Assembly: GCA_010015745.1 (NCBI GenBank) | Contig: ML978233.1 | Location: forward strand, 98,126-162,125 | DNA length: 64,000 nt | Direction of reading: 5' to 3' | DNA from: Setomelanomma holmii | Taxonomy: Eukaryota > Ascomycota > Dothideomycetes > Pleosporales > Phaeosphaeriaceae | Shown here: in pieces, positions 62,313 through 64,000 of the stretch | How the letters are laid out: each line of letters begins with the position of its first letter | Position numbering within the stretch: position 1 is the first letter of the stretch | Notes under the pieces: model-generated | Database searches by the model: none | What the model saw: the letters and a program-made list of their open reading frames with translations, nothing else | What the model was told of the DNA's origin: nothing | Made by a program: the position numbers and the translations under genes

Positions 62313-64000
62313 ACGTGTTTCCCATGCGAGTCGGCAACCCAAGCGAGTCGGCAGCTCCACCCCACCAACACGCCTGCGCGGCGACGCTGCGCAACACCAC
62401 AACAGTATTTTATATTGTACGCTACAGTGGATCATACTTCAGAATCTTCACTATTGTCTACATCCTCTATTTCTACTGTACAGGTGCGGGAGTTATGCCC
62501 AGTCTCGCTGCAACAGCCACAGCGCCTCTTAGCGCGCACCCTCTTTGCAGGCGTCTCACCCTCCTCACGACTACTACCCACCTTTGCAGCAATTAAGTCA
62601 GATACCTCACCAACTGTTAGGGTCTCCTCTACCCGTATGTACCGCCGCTTACGGCCTTTGCGCTTTGTAAGCTCTTCAATAGCACTTTGCATGCGCGCCT
62701 GTTCCTCCTGTAGCAACACCATATTATGTGCTATTTGCTGAGCTGAGCGCCTTTGCTTAGCTGCCTGACTTGTTCATCCAGAGAACTTGCTAAGGAACCT
62801 GAGCGCCTTTGCATTCTCTGTTAAATAAGCGTTAATTGCGCCTCTACTTTGCAGGCATTGCGTGGTGTTTTCGCTTCCTAAGCGACGTTGTCCTGTTAAA
62901 GTAGAGTTAGCGTACGCAACCTTACGTTAAGCCTAGATAGCACCGCTTCTAGGTTAAATAGGACTATTCCAGCGCCTCTAAATCCTGCGCGAGCGTTCTC
63001 CTGAGTAAACGTCAGCTCGTAGGCAGCTTTGAAGGCTGGTAGAAAGGTTTCTTTGCTGATATGGTGGATGTAGTTGCGCGCTAAAGCTGATATGCTGTTG
63101 CTGTAACTGCACTTCAACGGCAAGAAGCAAGCGACGTTAAGAGGTTGCAGCAAGTGCGATGAGTGAGGCGGCATACAGAGAGTGATAATCTTGTTCTCCT
63201 TACAGTACTCCTGGAAATTAAGCGAGCAGTGGCTCTTGTGGCCGTCAATAATGAGCAATCTATACGATCCTACAGGCTTCGCATGCGTATTGAAGTGTTT
63301 AAGCCAGGCAAGCGCTAGATTATTGCTTGTCCAGCCATTTAGGCTAACTTGGATAACCCAGTCGCGTAGTATACCCAGCTCAAACCAGGTAGAGATGAGA
63401 ACCTTACCTGCAAAGATGATGAAGGGTGGGATACGCTTCTCTGTTGCCCTAACGCCTTGTACTAGGGTAACCAACCTACTTGCAATTGCTAGGCTGTAGT
63501 TTCTTCGCTTTCCTAGGTTTCTCTAAGCCTGTTACTACAAGCTGAGATGTGATCTTGCCTATTAGAAAGCCTGACTTATTAAAGTTCTAGGTATCCTTAT
63601 CTACGATACCATACTTTGCCTTCATTGATTAAATAAGCTCAAACCAGGGCTGGATAATCGCTGGGTCCTCGCAGGCAGCTCGCTGGCGATCATATAGACG
63701 GCTCCAGCGCTTCTGGAGCTTAGTTTTACGCTCAACAAAGTTGTCAACCTAGTGCTTGCTAACAGGCTTTTCACCTCACTCTCTCAGCAGTCTATCAGCC
63801 ATATCTTGTACAAGAGCCTTTGTTGGCAGTACACCACGTAAACTTGCGTCAAGTACACACTGTAGAATCACCTCCTCTTCTAACTTTGTAAGGCGTTTTA
63901 AGTTTAGCTTACAGTCGCGTTAGGCGCGCTTCCCTTAGCGTTGTTGTTGTAGTGTTCTTTAGAGAACACTGTAGATTGCCTTAGCGCGTCGCAGGCTTCG
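62313..64000 (-). mobile_element. Fot1/pogo-like transposon G, running off the window
   Basis: Starts ACGTGTTTCCC after TA at 62311-62312, with two 17-bp units (GCGAGTCGGCA core) and the block CACCCCACCAA. The transposase is on the minus strand. Its N-terminal part and the right tip lie outside the window. Confidence 0.85.
62432..64000 (-). pseudogene. Fot1/pogo-like transposase G, partial
   Basis: From the window end towards 62432: HTH pieces near 63,900-63,700, then PFIIFAGKVLIS, VSLNGWTSNNLALAWLKHFN, YRLLIIDGHKSHCSLNFQEY (second Asp), IITLCMPPHSSHLLQPLNVACF (third Asp changed to Asn), ETFLPAFKAAYELTF, and after further stops a C-terminal part with LQEEQARMQSAIEEL and the knuckle CGCCSETGHNSRTC. 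The DNA keeps long open stretches (192 and 96 codons), so it is less decayed than C and D. Confidence 0.75.

Overview
The window looks like nuclear DNA of a filamentous ascomycete (Pezizomycotina, perhaps a dothideomycete). Genes are interrupted by mostly 48-62 nt GT-AG introns with CTAAC/CTGAC-like branch sites. There are several HET-domain (heterokaryon incompatibility) genes, an AA9 lytic polysaccharide monooxygenase, a GH128 glucanase, and transposons whose stop codons carry the mark of repeat-induced point mutation (RIP). The exact species cannot be read from the sequence.

Bases 1-25,600 and 32,700-49,200 are gene-rich. In order they hold: an acidic C-terminal gene fragment; an SMP-30/gluconolactonase-like protein; a secreted histidine phosphatase; the ribosome-biogenesis WD40 protein JIP5; a broken HET gene; an AA9 LPMO; a second HET gene broken by RIP-type stops; two unknown nuclear-type proteins (one with repeats); a secreted glutaminyl cyclase; a mitochondrial membrane protein; an MFS sugar transporter; and a secreted-type Mn superoxide dismutase. 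After the first transposon nest come a frameshifted secreted asparaginase, a GH128 glucanase, a mitoribosomal-type protein divergent from the nucleolar GTPase NOG2, a fumarylacetoacetase-family hydrolase, a third broken HET gene, an AIF/FSP1-type oxidoreductase, threonine deaminase and a small membrane protein. One long NOG2 intron carries a likely H/ACA snoRNA, the same arrangement as snR191 in yeast.

Bases 25,613-32,400 are a three-level transposon nest that can be resolved to the base. A Copia 5' end (152-bp LTR, TGTTGA...TCAACA) is split by a hAT element with an 8-bp target duplication, GTGGCTGG. The hAT is in turn split by two Fot1/pogo-like elements and a MITE, each flanked by TA.

Bases 49,440-64,000 are an AT-rich transposon island with no intact host gene. 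It holds at least five further Fot1/pogo-like copies (C-G) and a decayed Ty3/gypsy element (gag, protease, RT, RNase H).

The most unusual signal is shared by the Fot-like elements and the MITE. Just inside an ACGTGTTCC-like tip each carries a 17-bp tandem repeat in 1-6 copies. The repeat sequence differs from element to element while the 17-bp period stays fixed. Five of the transposases visibly end in a CCHC zinc knuckle.
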